A stretch of DNA of 64,000 nt, taken from assembly GCA_017052515.1 (NCBI GenBank), contig JAFHKR010000039.1, positions 1,302,001 to 1,366,000 on the forward strand, written 5' to 3'. The stretch is from Fictibacillus nanhaiensis (lineage in GTDB: Bacteria > Bacillota > Bacilli > Bacillales > Fictibacillaceae). Shown here one piece after another: positions 43,483-51,303 of this stretch (the first letter of the stretch is position 1; each line of letters starts with the position of its first letter). The position numbers were made by a program, and so were the translations under genes. Under the pieces are notes generated by a model. It was not told where the DNA came from. It saw only the letters and a list, made by a program, of their open reading frames with translations, and did not search any database.

Positions 43483-43818
43483 TTGGATTTAATTTTTATC
43501 CTACTTATGCTTTTAGGTTTATAAATAGGTATTTTTGCGTGGTATAGGGATAGAAGTGAGAAGAATAAACGTTTATCTTGGTTGAGTTATGCTTCTTTAT
43601 TGGTTCCACTATTATTAATTCTGACCATGTATAGTACAAGAGGCAACTTTCTGATCTATACAGTTGCTATTGGTTCTCCTCTGTCATTAATGCTTTGTGG
43701 CTACACATTATTTAAAAGAAGAGAGAAAAAGATTCTGGCTATTATTGGTCTAATCCTTTCACTGATCTCCAATGGCATTGTGTTTATTATTGGGACCTTC
43801 GTAATCACAAACACTTAA
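43483..43818 (+). pseudogene. Small membrane protein gene with in-frame TAA
   Basis: GAGGGGATTTTT is well spaced for TTG 43483, which opens DLIFILLMLLGL and then meets TAA at 43522-43524. The same frame continues with IGIFAWYRDRSEKNKR and is open to 43818, giving a ~110-residue three- to four-span protein if the stop is ignored. A truncated product from TTG 43582 (78 residues) is possible but has no ribosome site. I read this as a gene broken by one base change, family unknown. Confidence 0.6.
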
Positions 43819-43909
43819 TGTTATTTTCGTTAGATAAAGGGAGCTTCAAAGAGATCTCTTGTTTCCGCTGTTTAGTCATCATATGTATTACAATTCCTCA
43901 TTAAAAAAC

Positions 43910-43937
43910 ACCCAATTATTTGTGTTTGCATACCATA
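43910..43937 (+). promoter_or_regulatory. SigK-like promoter of the cupin gene
   Basis: AC (43910-43911) and CATACCATA (43929-43937) stand 17 bp apart, matching the mother-cell sigma-K pattern AC-N17-CATANNNTA. The start codon is 43 bp downstream. Confidence 0.5.
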
Positions 43938-43979
43938 CATACAAAGTTGGCAAACGCCTAAGAAGAGGTGAAGCACCTT

Positions 43980-44633
43980 ATGGTTGCATATATGGATTAT
44001 ACATCTCCCTCTACTCAATTTACGTTTGATATAAATACGAGTCCACTGTTCAAGAAAGACAGCCAAAATTATATCAATGTATTGGGTATCAACCAGTTGA
44101 ATACTTTAGAGGACGTATCATTATTAGACATCTTTATGAGTACGAGCAATGTAGTGGAGCCTCATTATCATCAGAATGCAGCTGAACTTGTCTACTGTAT
44201 CTCAGGTTCTGTTCTTGTATCGATCCTGAATCCATTTACCAAACAGTTATTGAACTTCAAGATCACACCAGGCCAAGTCGCAAACGTTCCTCAAGGCTGG
44301 TGGCATTATGAAATCGCTTTAGAAGATAACACTCATATTCTAGCAATTTTCAATGCACCCACTCCACAAGTTATTCTTGGTTCAGATATACTTAGATTCA
44401 CCCCTGCCAATGTTATGGCGCATACCTATTGTCTTGACGAGAATCAATGGAAAGAAACCGTTGCACCTGTCCAACCTTCTACTTATATAGGACCATACAC
44501 GAACTGTCAGAGAAGCGCTGATTATACCTATCCTCCGAGTTATCACCAAGCGTATCAGCAGTTGCAGTATGTTCAACAATATCCAGATACTCCGTACGTT
44601 CAGCCATATCGGACTGTTTGGTGGAGGGGATAA
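43980..44633 (+). CDS. Cupin-domain protein, probable spore coat component
   Basis: The 217-residue protein has a single cupin barrel with the metal motif VEPHYHQNAAELVYCISG (first cupin motif, about 60-77) and PGQVANVPQGWWHYEI (second, about 103-118). The C-terminal ~50 residues are rich in Tyr, Gln and Pro (YHQAYQQLQYVQQYP), a composition typical of spore coat proteins. With a SigK-like promoter this suggests a coat role. ATG 43980 (GAGGTG nine bases upstream) is preferred over GTG 43968, which overlaps that site. Confidence 0.72.
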   Translation: MVAYMDYTSPSTQFTFDINTSPLFKKDSQNYINVLGINQLNTLEDVSLLDIFMSTSNVVEPHYHQNAAELVYCISGSVLVSILNPFTKQLLNFKITPGQVANVPQGWWHYEIALEDNTHILAIFNAPTPQVILGSDILRFTPANVMAHTYCLDENQWKETVAPVQPSTYIGPYTNCQRSADYTYPPSYHQAYQQLQYVQQYPDTPYVQPYRTVWWRG

Positions 44634-44636
44634 AAG

Positions 44637-44684
44637 GACTGCAAACCGACCCGTATGGAACTGGTCGGTTTGCAGTGTTTTCAT
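44637..44684. terminator. Convergent terminator
   Basis: ACTGCAAACCGACC pairs with GGTCGGTTTGCAGT, then GTTTTC. It ends the cupin gene; the minus side serves the small membrane proteins less well. Confidence 0.85.
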
Positions 44685-44700
44685 AGGTATTCGTTAAAAT

Positions 44701-44865
44701 CTATTTTGTTGAGCGACTGCTTTCTGGAGGCTCTTGCATGCATAAATATTTAATATCGCTATGCTTTACTTTTGTTTTCAAATCCTTCTTTTTATTTTGT
44801 TTATCAACGAAAACAGCTAAAACAATGATAATCGTCAACGGAATTAAAAAGTATAACCAAAACAT
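44701..44865 (-). CDS. 54-residue single-span membrane protein
   Basis: The product has one N-terminal span (FWLYFLIPLTIIIVLAVFV) and a charged cytoplasmic tail (DKQNKKKDLKTKVKHS). AGGAAGTGG precedes the ATG. It is the second of two tandem small genes whose products share the layout M-x-W plus one span. No family recognised. Confidence 0.55.
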   Translation of the reverse strand: MFWLYFLIPLTIIIVLAVFVDKQNKKKDLKTKVKHSDIKYLCMQEPPESSRSTK

Positions 44866-44925
44866 GAGTCCACTTCCTTTCTCTATTTCCTCTCAGATTA
44901 CAAAGACTAATAAAATGATGTAAGA

Positions 44926-45093
44926 TTAATTATCTTTCGCACGTATAACAATATTGCCGTACCTCACAAATCGTTTTAAAGAATTTTCTTTGGAAGGTTT
45001 TGCTTGGTCTAAATAAAATTCACGTCGTCCATTAAGAACTAAACACAATATGAATAAAAGTATGATAACCATCCCCGAGAAAAACCAAAGCAT
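44926..45093 (-). CDS. 55-residue single-span membrane protein
   Basis: The product has one span (WFFSGMVIILLFILCLVL) and a basic tail (RRAEF-like start GRREFYLDQAK, end NIVIRAKDN). AAAGGTGG precedes the ATG. It is the first of a two-gene unit with a good promoter upstream. Role unknown. Confidence 0.58.
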   Translation of the reverse strand: MLWFFSGMVIILLFILCLVLNGRREFYLDQAKPSKENSLKRFVRYGNIVIRAKDN

Positions 45094-45148
45094 AACATTC
45101 CACCTTTCTTACATATAAAAATAGTCATTGTCAGAAGATGATAGTATA

Positions 45149-45177
45149 ATTATATTCAAATTTACTGAATTTTACAA
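45149..45177 (-). promoter_or_regulatory. Promoter of the tandem small membrane proteins
   Basis: On the minus strand TTGTAA and TATAAT stand exactly 17 bp apart, 56 bp before the first start codon. Confidence 0.65.
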
Positions 45178-45440
45178 TTATTAATGGTAAAATAAGGTTG
45201 TTTTTCTTAGCGAATATATGTAGGAGTACCTAATCTTATCTTAATATCTCCCATTAAAGTTATTGATCGGCAAGTAGTGCAGATTTATCAACGTAGATTA
45301 AGGTATGTATATTATGAGAAGAAAAGTAAACAAGAAATAGGAAATCTAGATTGATTTCCCATTCCTAGCTTTAGACTAATTTAGAATCGTTTAACGAACT
45401 GTATGCTCTCGTTAAAAACGAAAACCTCTTGAAATAAAAA
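45178..45440. other. Intergenic stretch without a supported gene
   Basis: An open frame at about 45216-45353 (KVIDRQVVQIYQRRL) has no usable start codon or ribosome binding site and may be a gene remnant. Nothing else was seen. Confidence 0.35.
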
Positions 45441-45470
45441 ACACTGTAACCAATCGAGGGTTACAGTGCT
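45441..45470 (-). terminator. Terminator of the YCII gene
   Basis: CACTGTAACC pairs with GGTTACAGTG; on the minus strand TTTTTTATTTC follows. Confidence 0.88.
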
Positions 45471-45478
45471 AAGATGTG

Positions 45479-45775
45479 CTATTTCTTTATTAATGAAACG
45501 CGAAAAGGATATAGTTTGCCAGTCATGATCTTCCCCTCAACTGCTGGATCATTTTTCATGATTTCTTGTGCTTCTTCTTCATTTGTATTTTGAAGAATCA
45601 CAACACCGAACGATGCATCCAGACATGGTCCTGCCAATACCAATTTCCCCTTCTCTAACAGATTTTGAAGGTACTGAAAATGAGATTGTAGCATTTCCTG
45701 TTCCTCTAGTGTTTGATTCTCCATGAAATCTGATCTTACAGGTTTAATCTGATATAAATATTCAGTGACTTCCAT
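45479..45775 (-). CDS. YciI-like (YCII domain) protein
   Basis: The 98-residue protein has the dimeric alpha-beta-barrel fold of the YCII family: HFQYLQNLLEKGKLVLAGP with the conserved His-Asp pair, and VVILQNTNEEEAQEIMKNDP. Some relatives bind aromatic or chlorinated metabolites, but its function is unknown. The gene stands alone. Confidence 0.82.
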   Translation of the reverse strand: MEVTEYLYQIKPVRSDFMENQTLEEQEMLQSHFQYLQNLLEKGKLVLAGPCLDASFGVVILQNTNEEEAQEIMKNDPAVEGKIMTGKLYPFRVSLIKK

Positions 45776-45835
45776 ATGTCTCTCTCCTTTAGAGAAAGAA
45801 TTCTATCGTTTTATGAAAAATCCTTTAACCTCTCA

Positions 45836-47053
45836 TTATCTTCTCTTTTTAAATCCTTCAGACTTTCTCTGCGTTTTCTTTTCGTTTGTTGGAGCAGTGC
45901 GTTTAGTAGATGGTCCTCTACTAACACCCTCTTCTACGATAACTTGCCCTCTTTCAAGCAGCTGCTTTTGAAGAGGTACATTCATCTTCGCTGTCCATTT
46001 TTTCACAGAAGTTAATTCTGCTTTTGTTACTAATGAAACGACAGTACCTTCTTTCCCCATACGTCCGGTTCTTCCAGATCGGTGGACGTATTGTTTCACG
46101 TCTTCCGGCATTTCAAAATGGACTACGTGTGTAACGTCAGGAATATCTAATCCACGTGTCGCGACATCTGTTGTTAAAAGAACAGGTATCTTTCCATTCT
46201 TAAAGTCGTTGATCACTCTTTGACGATCTTGTTTAGTGGAATTACCCGCTAATACGCCAAGCTTAATTTTCTTGTACTCAAGTTTCGTTGCGAACTCATC
46301 CATCTTCATCGAGCTATTAATGAAGACCATCGCTTTGATGCCAGGTGTGTGACGAATCAATTTACGCAAGTTTTCTACTTTGTCACGGTAATCAGACACC
46401 ATGTACGTATGCGTGACTTCATTTTTCACCAAGTCTTTTTCTACTTTCACGATGACTGGTGCTACAGCTAATTTCTTTGACCAATCTTCTGTCTTGTTAT
46501 TGATCGTAGCAGATACGAAAACAAGCTGACGGTCTTTTAACGTAGCTGCGATCACTTGTTCAACATCTCCGTTAAATCCCGCTTCAATAATATGATCAGC
46601 TTCATCGATTACAATGGTTTTCACTTCATGCACTTTTAATTTTTTGTTCTGAATTAATTCTTTTACTCGCCCAGGTGTACCTACGATAAATTGTGGCTTT
46701 TTTTTCAATTTATCCAATTGACGCTGCATGTTAGCACCACCGATAAGGGATGCCCCGCTTAGTCCGCTATTTTCAGTGAACTTTTGACAAACATCGTATA
46801 TCTGCATCGCTAGTTCTCGCGTTGGTGCTAAAAAGAGAACTTGAGCATTCTTCACTTCTGGGTTTAACTTCGAAATTGCTGGTAATGCATAGGCAAGAGT
46901 CTTTCCTGTACCTGTTGGAGATTCGATGATCAAATCTTTGTTTTCTAACTGTTCAGGTATTGCTCTTTCTTGAATGTCTGTAAAAGCGGAAAAGCCGCTT
47001 TTGTTCCACGCGTTTTGGATGAATTCTGGAAAACTTTGTAGCGATTGTGTCAT
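45836..47053 (-). CDS. yfmL: DEAD-box RNA helicase (YfmL-like)
   Basis: The 405-residue helicase has all SF2 motifs: Q motif FTDIQERAIP, Walker A SPTGTGKT, Ib TPGR, Walker B DEAD, III SAT, IV VFINSS, V TTDVATRGLDIPDV, VI HRSGRTGR. Length and the C-terminal basic tail ending GFKKRR resemble Bacillus YfmL, a helicase used in ribosome assembly. The ATG overlaps the stop of the upstream gene by four bases. Confidence 0.88.
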   Translation of the reverse strand: MTQSLQSFPEFIQNAWNKSGFSAFTDIQERAIPEQLENKDLIIESPTGTGKTLAYALPAISKLNPEVKNAQVLFLAPTRELAMQIYDVCQKFTENSGLSGASLIGGANMQRQLDKLKKKPQFIVGTPGRVKELIQNKKLKVHEVKTIVIDEADHIIEAGFNGDVEQVIAATLKDRQLVFVSATINNKTEDWSKKLAVAPVIVKVEKDLVKNEVTHTYMVSDYRDKVENLRKLIRHTPGIKAMVFINSSMKMDEFATKLEYKKIKLGVLAGNSTKQDRQRVINDFKNGKIPVLLTTDVATRGLDIPDVTHVVHFEMPEDVKQYVHRSGRTGRMGKEGTVVSLVTKAELTSVKKWTAKMNVPLQKQLLERGQVIVEEGVSRGPSTKRTAPTNEKKTQRKSEGFKKRR

Positions 47054-47589
47054 TTTTTATACCCCTTAAAATATTCATTCATTTCTTTCATTGACCCTAC
47101 TAATTCTTCAAGCACCAATGAGATTTGCTCTGGTTCTTCTTCAGAAACGGGTTTTTGCAGCTGTATAGAGATGGTGTTAGTAAATACGTGTCGTGGTTGG
47201 CCATATATATAAGTAAGTTTTTGCTGAATGTCAGCTTTTAAATCTCCACTTCCCCATTTTTTGAGAATGGATTGAAGCTGTTTGCAATCTGTTTCTATCT
47301 CGTAAACCGGAGTCTCAATCACAACAGATAGTTTACTGCCTGCTCCTTCAGGATTATCGTTCAACTTTTCCATAGCCAAATCTTCTAGATTTGAAGTTAA
47401 GGCAATGGCCCCTCTCATCGCTTCCCCGATTGAGGAAATCACAAAATCAATATGATAATTTCTTTCAATAATAGCCTGATCCATTATGTCTTTACGATTA
47501 ATGATTTCGATTTCTCCTGAAAAATCAAGATCATACACAGCTCCTTCGAGCACAACCTTTAGATTATCATAAACAGATGGATGATACAT
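47050..47589 (-). CDS. Conserved cytosolic protein, unknown
   Basis: The 179-residue acidic protein has no membrane span and a mixed strand-helix pattern. I do not recognise the family. Coupling with the helicase gene (ATGA overlap) hints at an RNA- or ribosome-related role, but this is inference only. Confidence 0.65.
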   Translation of the reverse strand: MYHPSVYDNLKVVLEGAVYDLDFSGEIEIINRKDIMDQAIIERNYHIDFVISSIGEAMRGAIALTSNLEDLAMEKLNDNPEGAGSKLSVVIETPVYEIETDCKQLQSILKKWGSGDLKADIQQKLTYIYGQPRHVFTNTISIQLQKPVSEEEPEQISLVLEELVGSMKEMNEYFKGYKK

Positions 47590-47639
47590 CTTGTTCTCTC
47601 CCTATTTTTAAAAACAATATTTAAGTACGGTACGTGAAA

Positions 47640-48008
47640 TTATTTGTTTTCGTCTTCCGCCATTTGATTCTTTAACTGATTCAATACATAGAGAACAGAT
47701 TTCACCATTTCTGTGATACGTTTGTCCTTCATTTTCTTTTGAAAGACATAAACGCCAAGATAGCCGATGTTTTCAGCAGCGGTCTTGATCTGAATCGGGT
47801 AAAGATATTTGGGCTTGTTGGCAATCACCCAATCCCTCGCGAGCGGCTCCCAATCGTTTACACGAAAATGGATGCGATCGGCGAATGGTTTCACCTCTGT
47901 GAAAAAGTCCGCTTCGGTTTCTCTCGTTTTGGTCTCTGTCTTATAAATATGAAACGCTTCATCTATATCAGCGATTAGTTTTGTCGTTAATGTATATAAA
48001 TGGTCCAT
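47640..48008 (-). CDS. yppE: YppE family protein (DUF1798)
   Basis: The 122-residue helical-bundle protein matches B. subtilis YppE (DUF1798): NDWEPLARDWV and YLYPIQIKTAAENIGYLGVYVF are characteristic. Its role is unknown; it is found in the same ponA-yppC neighbourhood in related genomes, as here. Confidence 0.8.
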   Translation of the reverse strand: MDHLYTLTTKLIADIDEAFHIYKTETKTRETEADFFTEVKPFADRIHFRVNDWEPLARDWVIANKPKYLYPIQIKTAAENIGYLGVYVFQKKMKDKRITEMVKSVLYVLNQLKNQMAEDENK

Positions 48009-48109
48009 TAAAAAAGTCCCCCCATTCTTTATATCCTACCAAAGAATGAAGAGACTTACACTTTTTGATTTTAATTAGCTGTATTCTGATATTCTCTGGA
48101 GTGTTTGAA

Positions 48110-48244
48110 AGTAGCTGATTTCCGTTTCAGATACTCGCTTTCCGCGGGGCGACCGGTGAGCCACTTGCCGCTTTGCGCCTCTAAGTGTCTCACCAGACCG
48201 CTCGTCCCGCAGGAGTCTAAGTATCTTCCACTTCAATCAACTAG
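48110..48244. repeat. GC-rich ~135-bp inverted-repeat element
   Basis: The ends are near-inverted (GTAGCTGATT at the left, AATCAACTAG at the right). Inside, GATACT/AGTATC, GGGGCGA/CGCTCGTCCC-type and GGTGAG/CTCACC arms fold into one long imperfect stem around GCCGCTTTGCG. It is clearly richer in G+C than its surroundings and looks like the interspersed palindromic elements (GCTTTCCGCGGGGCG...CCCGCAGGAGTCT) scattered through several Bacillaceae genomes. No gene inside is supported. Confidence 0.75.
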
Positions 48245-48314
48245 TCAATGTAGAAAGAATAAAATCAATAAAGAAGCAACCGCTTAGCTATGAAAGATGG
48301 TTTTATAAAAGCAT

Positions 48315-48830
48315 TTATAGAGTAAACAAACTGACGAACCAGTTCTTTCTTGGTTTCTCTTTTACATATAGTCGCTCTTCTGGATAATCCTGCTTCAAAA
48401 GTGCCACTTCAAGATCTTGCAGTCGAGCTTCCATGTTCTCCATCTTTTTGATCAGTTCTTCAAGCTCTGTCGCGTGCTGTAGCATTTGATAGGATACGAC
48501 ACCATCTGCTTTTTCCTCCACTTTCTTTTCTAGTGCTTCTATCGCTCTATTCAAACGATCGAACTTATCTTCAAATTGGGTTGGTAGTTCCACTGATTGC
48601 TCTGTGGACTGCATCGACTGAACTTGTATATCACTCATCAAAAGTCCGTTGTCTAGCTGTGCCTTAATCTCTCTTAACTGATCGATATCATCTTGTTTGA
48701 ACAGATAATGACCGTGCTCATTCTTGTCACATTGAATGTTAAAATGTCTGACCCAACGCTGAACTGTTGTTGGATTCACCCCAAGTTCCTCAGAGACCGT
48801 TTTGGTTTTCATCAACACCATTTCCATCAT
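48315..48830 (-). CDS. RacA-like MerR-type HTH protein
   Basis: The 171-residue protein has an N-terminal MerR-like helix-turn-helix (KTKTVSEELGVNPTTVQRWV, HGHYLFKQDDIDQLREI), a central coiled coil (about 88-145) and a short basic/aromatic C-terminus (EKPRKNWFVSLFTL). This order matches RacA, which anchors the chromosome at the cell poles during sporulation through DivIVA. A generic HTH/coiled-coil protein is the alternative. GGGAGGG precedes the first ATG. Confidence 0.72.
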   Translation of the reverse strand: MMEMVLMKTKTVSEELGVNPTTVQRWVRHFNIQCDKNEHGHYLFKQDDIDQLREIKAQLDNGLLMSDIQVQSMQSTEQSVELPTQFEDKFDRLNRAIEALEKKVEEKADGVVSYQMLQHATELEELIKKMENMEARLQDLEVALLKQDYPEERLYVKEKPRKNWFVSLFTL

Positions 48831-49043
48831 GAATCCCTCCCCGTTTTCTTGTGAGTACTATTTTCGAGCATCATCTTCCCTTCCCCTTCATACCTGACAA
48901 AACTAGTTTTCATTCGGCAAAGAAAGTGGAATACAACGGAATCACTACAAATTCGACACTCCATTTGTTGATTGTTTGTATATTCAGTCGCAACAACTCC
49001 AAAACTAAGAGCAGTTCAGGTGATACAAAAAGGAGGTGCCAAC

Positions 49044-49184
49044 ATGAACCAAGACAGCAAACAGCAAAAACAACAGGATCAGTATACATCCCAAGAAGAA
49101 ACAGGTACTCAAAAAAGAGAACAAAAGAATAGCACAGGCTATGGTGACAAAAAGCTTAACGGCCCAGATATCCCTAGCACATAA
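49044..49184 (+). CDS. sspM: Small acid-soluble spore protein M
   Basis: The 46-residue hydrophilic peptide is rich in Gln, Lys and Asp and ends DKKLNGPDIPST, very close to the B. subtilis SspM end DKKLGGPNRPST. It is next to yppC and yppE, as sspM is in related genomes. AAGGAGGTG precedes ATG 49044. A forespore-type promoter (GTATA ... CAAAACTA near 48979-49003) is possible but not certain. SspM packages in the dormant spore core. Confidence 0.75.
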   Translation: MNQDSKQQKQQDQYTSQEETGTQKREQKNSTGYGDKKLNGPDIPST

Positions 49185-49189
49185 GGAAG

Positions 49190-49222
49190 TAAAGACGGCT
49201 CAAAAAAAGCCGTCTTTTTTAT
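49190..49222. terminator. Convergent terminator
   Basis: AAGACGGC pairs with GCCGTCTT, followed by TTTTT. It serves sspM and reaches the stop of yppC. Confidence 0.85.
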
Positions 49223-50175
49223 GCATGCATCATCCATTCCTTTAAGAGGATTCCTATTTTTAGCTGCCTTTGCTTTTGTTTATACCAATCGGTTAACACG
49301 ATCCCTTGCAATGGTTCAATCGGTTCATAAAACGTTTCAGTGTTTACTTTTTTTTGATACCAGTCTTTTGTGTTAGACCTATGGTGTTCGATGATCGGAA
49401 ACGCGATTCGTAAAAAAGGAGTCTCTCTTTTTTTACCGGGATAGATATAGGTTTCAAAATCATGTCTTGATCCTGTATGAGTCACTTTATCTGCAAAAGA
49501 AAGAATCTCTTCACTCCATTCTGACTCAAACAAGATGATATACAGCTTCTTACCTGTTTCGATTCTATTTTTCGTTTTTTTAAAGCCATGGACGGATATT
49601 CCGATCACTTCCCCTCTCTCGATCGGAAAGAGTACAGTGCTAAAATGCATATAATCTTGTAAGAGAAACGGTACCTTTGAAAAGATTCTCTTTTTGTAAA
49701 ACCCATCCTTTATAACCGGCTTTTCGATCACGTGTTGTTCATTAATGATTAAAGAGGTACATATTCTCTTCAGATCTTTCTCTATCCAAAACCGTTCCCA
49801 CTCCGTCACCATAAATGTAGAAACACCAAAGTTTTTAAGAAGATAAAAATGGGGCTTACCTTGTTTTTTGGAATACTCATAGATCAAAAGCTGTGGATAC
49901 GCATCCTGAAAGATCAGCCAGTTTGCTCGTTCATACGTTAAGAATAGATGCTTTCTAGTATCTTTAGACAGCAGCCTAGGCAACCAGTCCCCTTTTAAGT
50001 CACACATGCTGTACCCTGCATTTCTTGAAACGAGACTTGCGAGCATCGCCCACCTGATCTCAGGGTTATTTTTATAAAAAGTAGCATAGCTTACGGTACG
50101 TGAAATATTATCACGATTTTGTGAATTCGTGAGTTTCCGAATGTATTGAATGATTTCCTCCATGTGCTGTGCCAC
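49219..50175 (-). CDS. yppC: DUF2515 protein YppC
   Basis: The 318-residue protein has the DUF2515 marks NISRTVSYATFYKNNPEIRWAM-type opening (shortened here) and RNAGYSMCDLKGDWLP; length agrees with B. subtilis YppC (about 320). The function is unknown. It is divergent from the glutaredoxin-like gene and recU, the same arrangement as in relatives. Confidence 0.87.
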   Translation of the reverse strand: MAQHMEEIIQYIRKLTNSQNRDNISRTVSYATFYKNNPEIRWAMLASLVSRNAGYSMCDLKGDWLPRLLSKDTRKHLFLTYERANWLIFQDAYPQLLIYEYSKKQGKPHFYLLKNFGVSTFMVTEWERFWIEKDLKRICTSLIINEQHVIEKPVIKDGFYKKRIFSKVPFLLQDYMHFSTVLFPIERGEVIGISVHGFKKTKNRIETGKKLYIILFESEWSEEILSFADKVTHTGSRHDFETYIYPGKKRETPFLRIAFPIIEHHRSNTKDWYQKKVNTETFYEPIEPLQGIVLTDWYKQKQRQLKIGILLKEWMMHA

Positions 50176-50306
50176 GCTCTTCCTCCATGCTTTTTGTCCT
50201 ATTTTCTATCGTTCGCTTTCATGTTATAAAATATTTGTGTCATATAAGAAAAAAGAGTAAACTAATGGTTATGAAAGATGTATTTGGAAAAAGGAGGCAT
50301 AGACCT

Positions 50307-50552
50307 TTGGCGAAGACAGTGATCATATACACACAAGAAACGTGCCCTCCATGCTTTGCAGAAAAAGAGTGGCTAAAAGCAAACGAGATTCCTTTTGAAG
50401 AACGAGATATCCGTAAATCGCAAGCCTATATGAAAGAAGTGATCGACCTCGGCGCTTCTGCAACTCCTGTAACCGTTATTGAAACGGAGGAAACAAAAGA
50501 AGTTGTCATGGGTTTTGTAGAAGAAGAACTTTCTCGACTACTAAAAAAGTAA
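50307..50552 (+). CDS. Glutaredoxin/NrdH-like thiol protein
   Basis: The 81-residue thioredoxin-fold protein has the redox motif CPPC (YTQETCPPCFAEKEWL) and the cis-proline loop ATPVTVIE. It would reduce disulfides in the cytosol, perhaps for a partner such as ribonucleotide reductase or bacillithiol systems. I chose TTG 50307 because GGAGG lies nine bases upstream; the upstream extension of the frame is non-homologous. Confidence 0.85.
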   Translation: MAKTVIIYTQETCPPCFAEKEWLKANEIPFEERDIRKSQAYMKEVIDLGASATPVTVIETEETKEVVMGFVEEELSRLLKK

Positions 50553-50620
50553 ACATCCAACGGCTATGTGTATCGTTTTTCCATGCGCATAGCCATCTTT
50601 CGTTGTAAAGGAGATGAATC

Positions 50621-51226
50621 ATGGGTACCTTTCATTATCCGAACGGTAAGAAAGTGACTTCTATCGTGAAAAAACAATCTTCATCTTCTACCAAAAAAGA
50701 GATTTCGTACAGCAACAGGGGAATGTCGTTAGAAGATGATATCAATCAGAGCAACGAATATTATCTTTTAACCAATCAAGCGATCATCCATAAGAAACCT
50801 ACTCCGGTTCAGATCGTAAATGTAGAATATCCAAAGCGATCTGCCGCTGTCATTCGTGAAGCTTACTTCAAACTCGCTTCTACAACTGACTACAATGGGG
50901 TGTATAAAGGAAGATACATTGACTTTGAGGCAAAAGAAACAAAGAATAAGACGAGCTTCCCATTAAAGAACTTTCATGAACATCAGTTACTTCACATGCA
51001 GCACATCTTAGATCATGGTGGGATCTCGTTCGTCATCCTTCGTTTCTCTCAAACAGATGAGAGCTATTTATTCGATAGTTCTCACTTGATCTCGTTTTGG
51101 AACGAACAGAGAGAAGGCAGAAAATCGATTCCTAAGGGTGAAATCGAGGAAAAAGGACATTCTATTACTATCGGGTATCAACCTCGGCTTAATTACTTAC
51201 AGGTGGTAGATTCTGTCTATTTTTAG
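50621..51226 (+). CDS. recU: Holliday junction resolvase RecU
   Basis: The 201-residue nuclease has the RecU catalytic core [21 protein letters not shown] (about 104-124) with the D-x-E-x-K metal site and HEQLLHMQ-like following helix (HEHQLLHMQ). It resolves four-way junctions in recombination and chromosome segregation. It sits upstream of ponA as in B. subtilis and is likely co-transcribed with it (77 bp gap, no terminator). AAAGGAG precedes ATG 50621. Confidence 0.94.
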   Translation: MGTFHYPNGKKVTSIVKKQSSSSTKKEISYSNRGMSLEDDINQSNEYYLLTNQAIIHKKPTPVQIVNVEYPKRSAAVIREAYFKLASTTDYNGVYKGRYIDFEAKETKNKTSFPLKNFHEHQLLHMQHILDHGGISFVILRFSQTDESYLFDSSHLISFWNEQREGRKSIPKGEIEEKGHSITIGYQPRLNYLQVVDSVYF

Positions 51227-51303
51227 TCGTTCATAAATTGTCAAATGCCGTCGAATAATTGAACGAGTTCATTTTTTTATGAAGTTGAAAGGTTGGTAAA
51301 ACA

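Noticed and set aside
44738-44923. 61-codon plus-strand frame
   Set aside because: It is antisense to a 54-residue gene with a better ribosome site and has no such site itself.
45216-45353. Open frame KVIDRQVVQIYQRRL...
   Set aside because: No ATG/GTG/TTG start with a ribosome site; at most a gene remnant.
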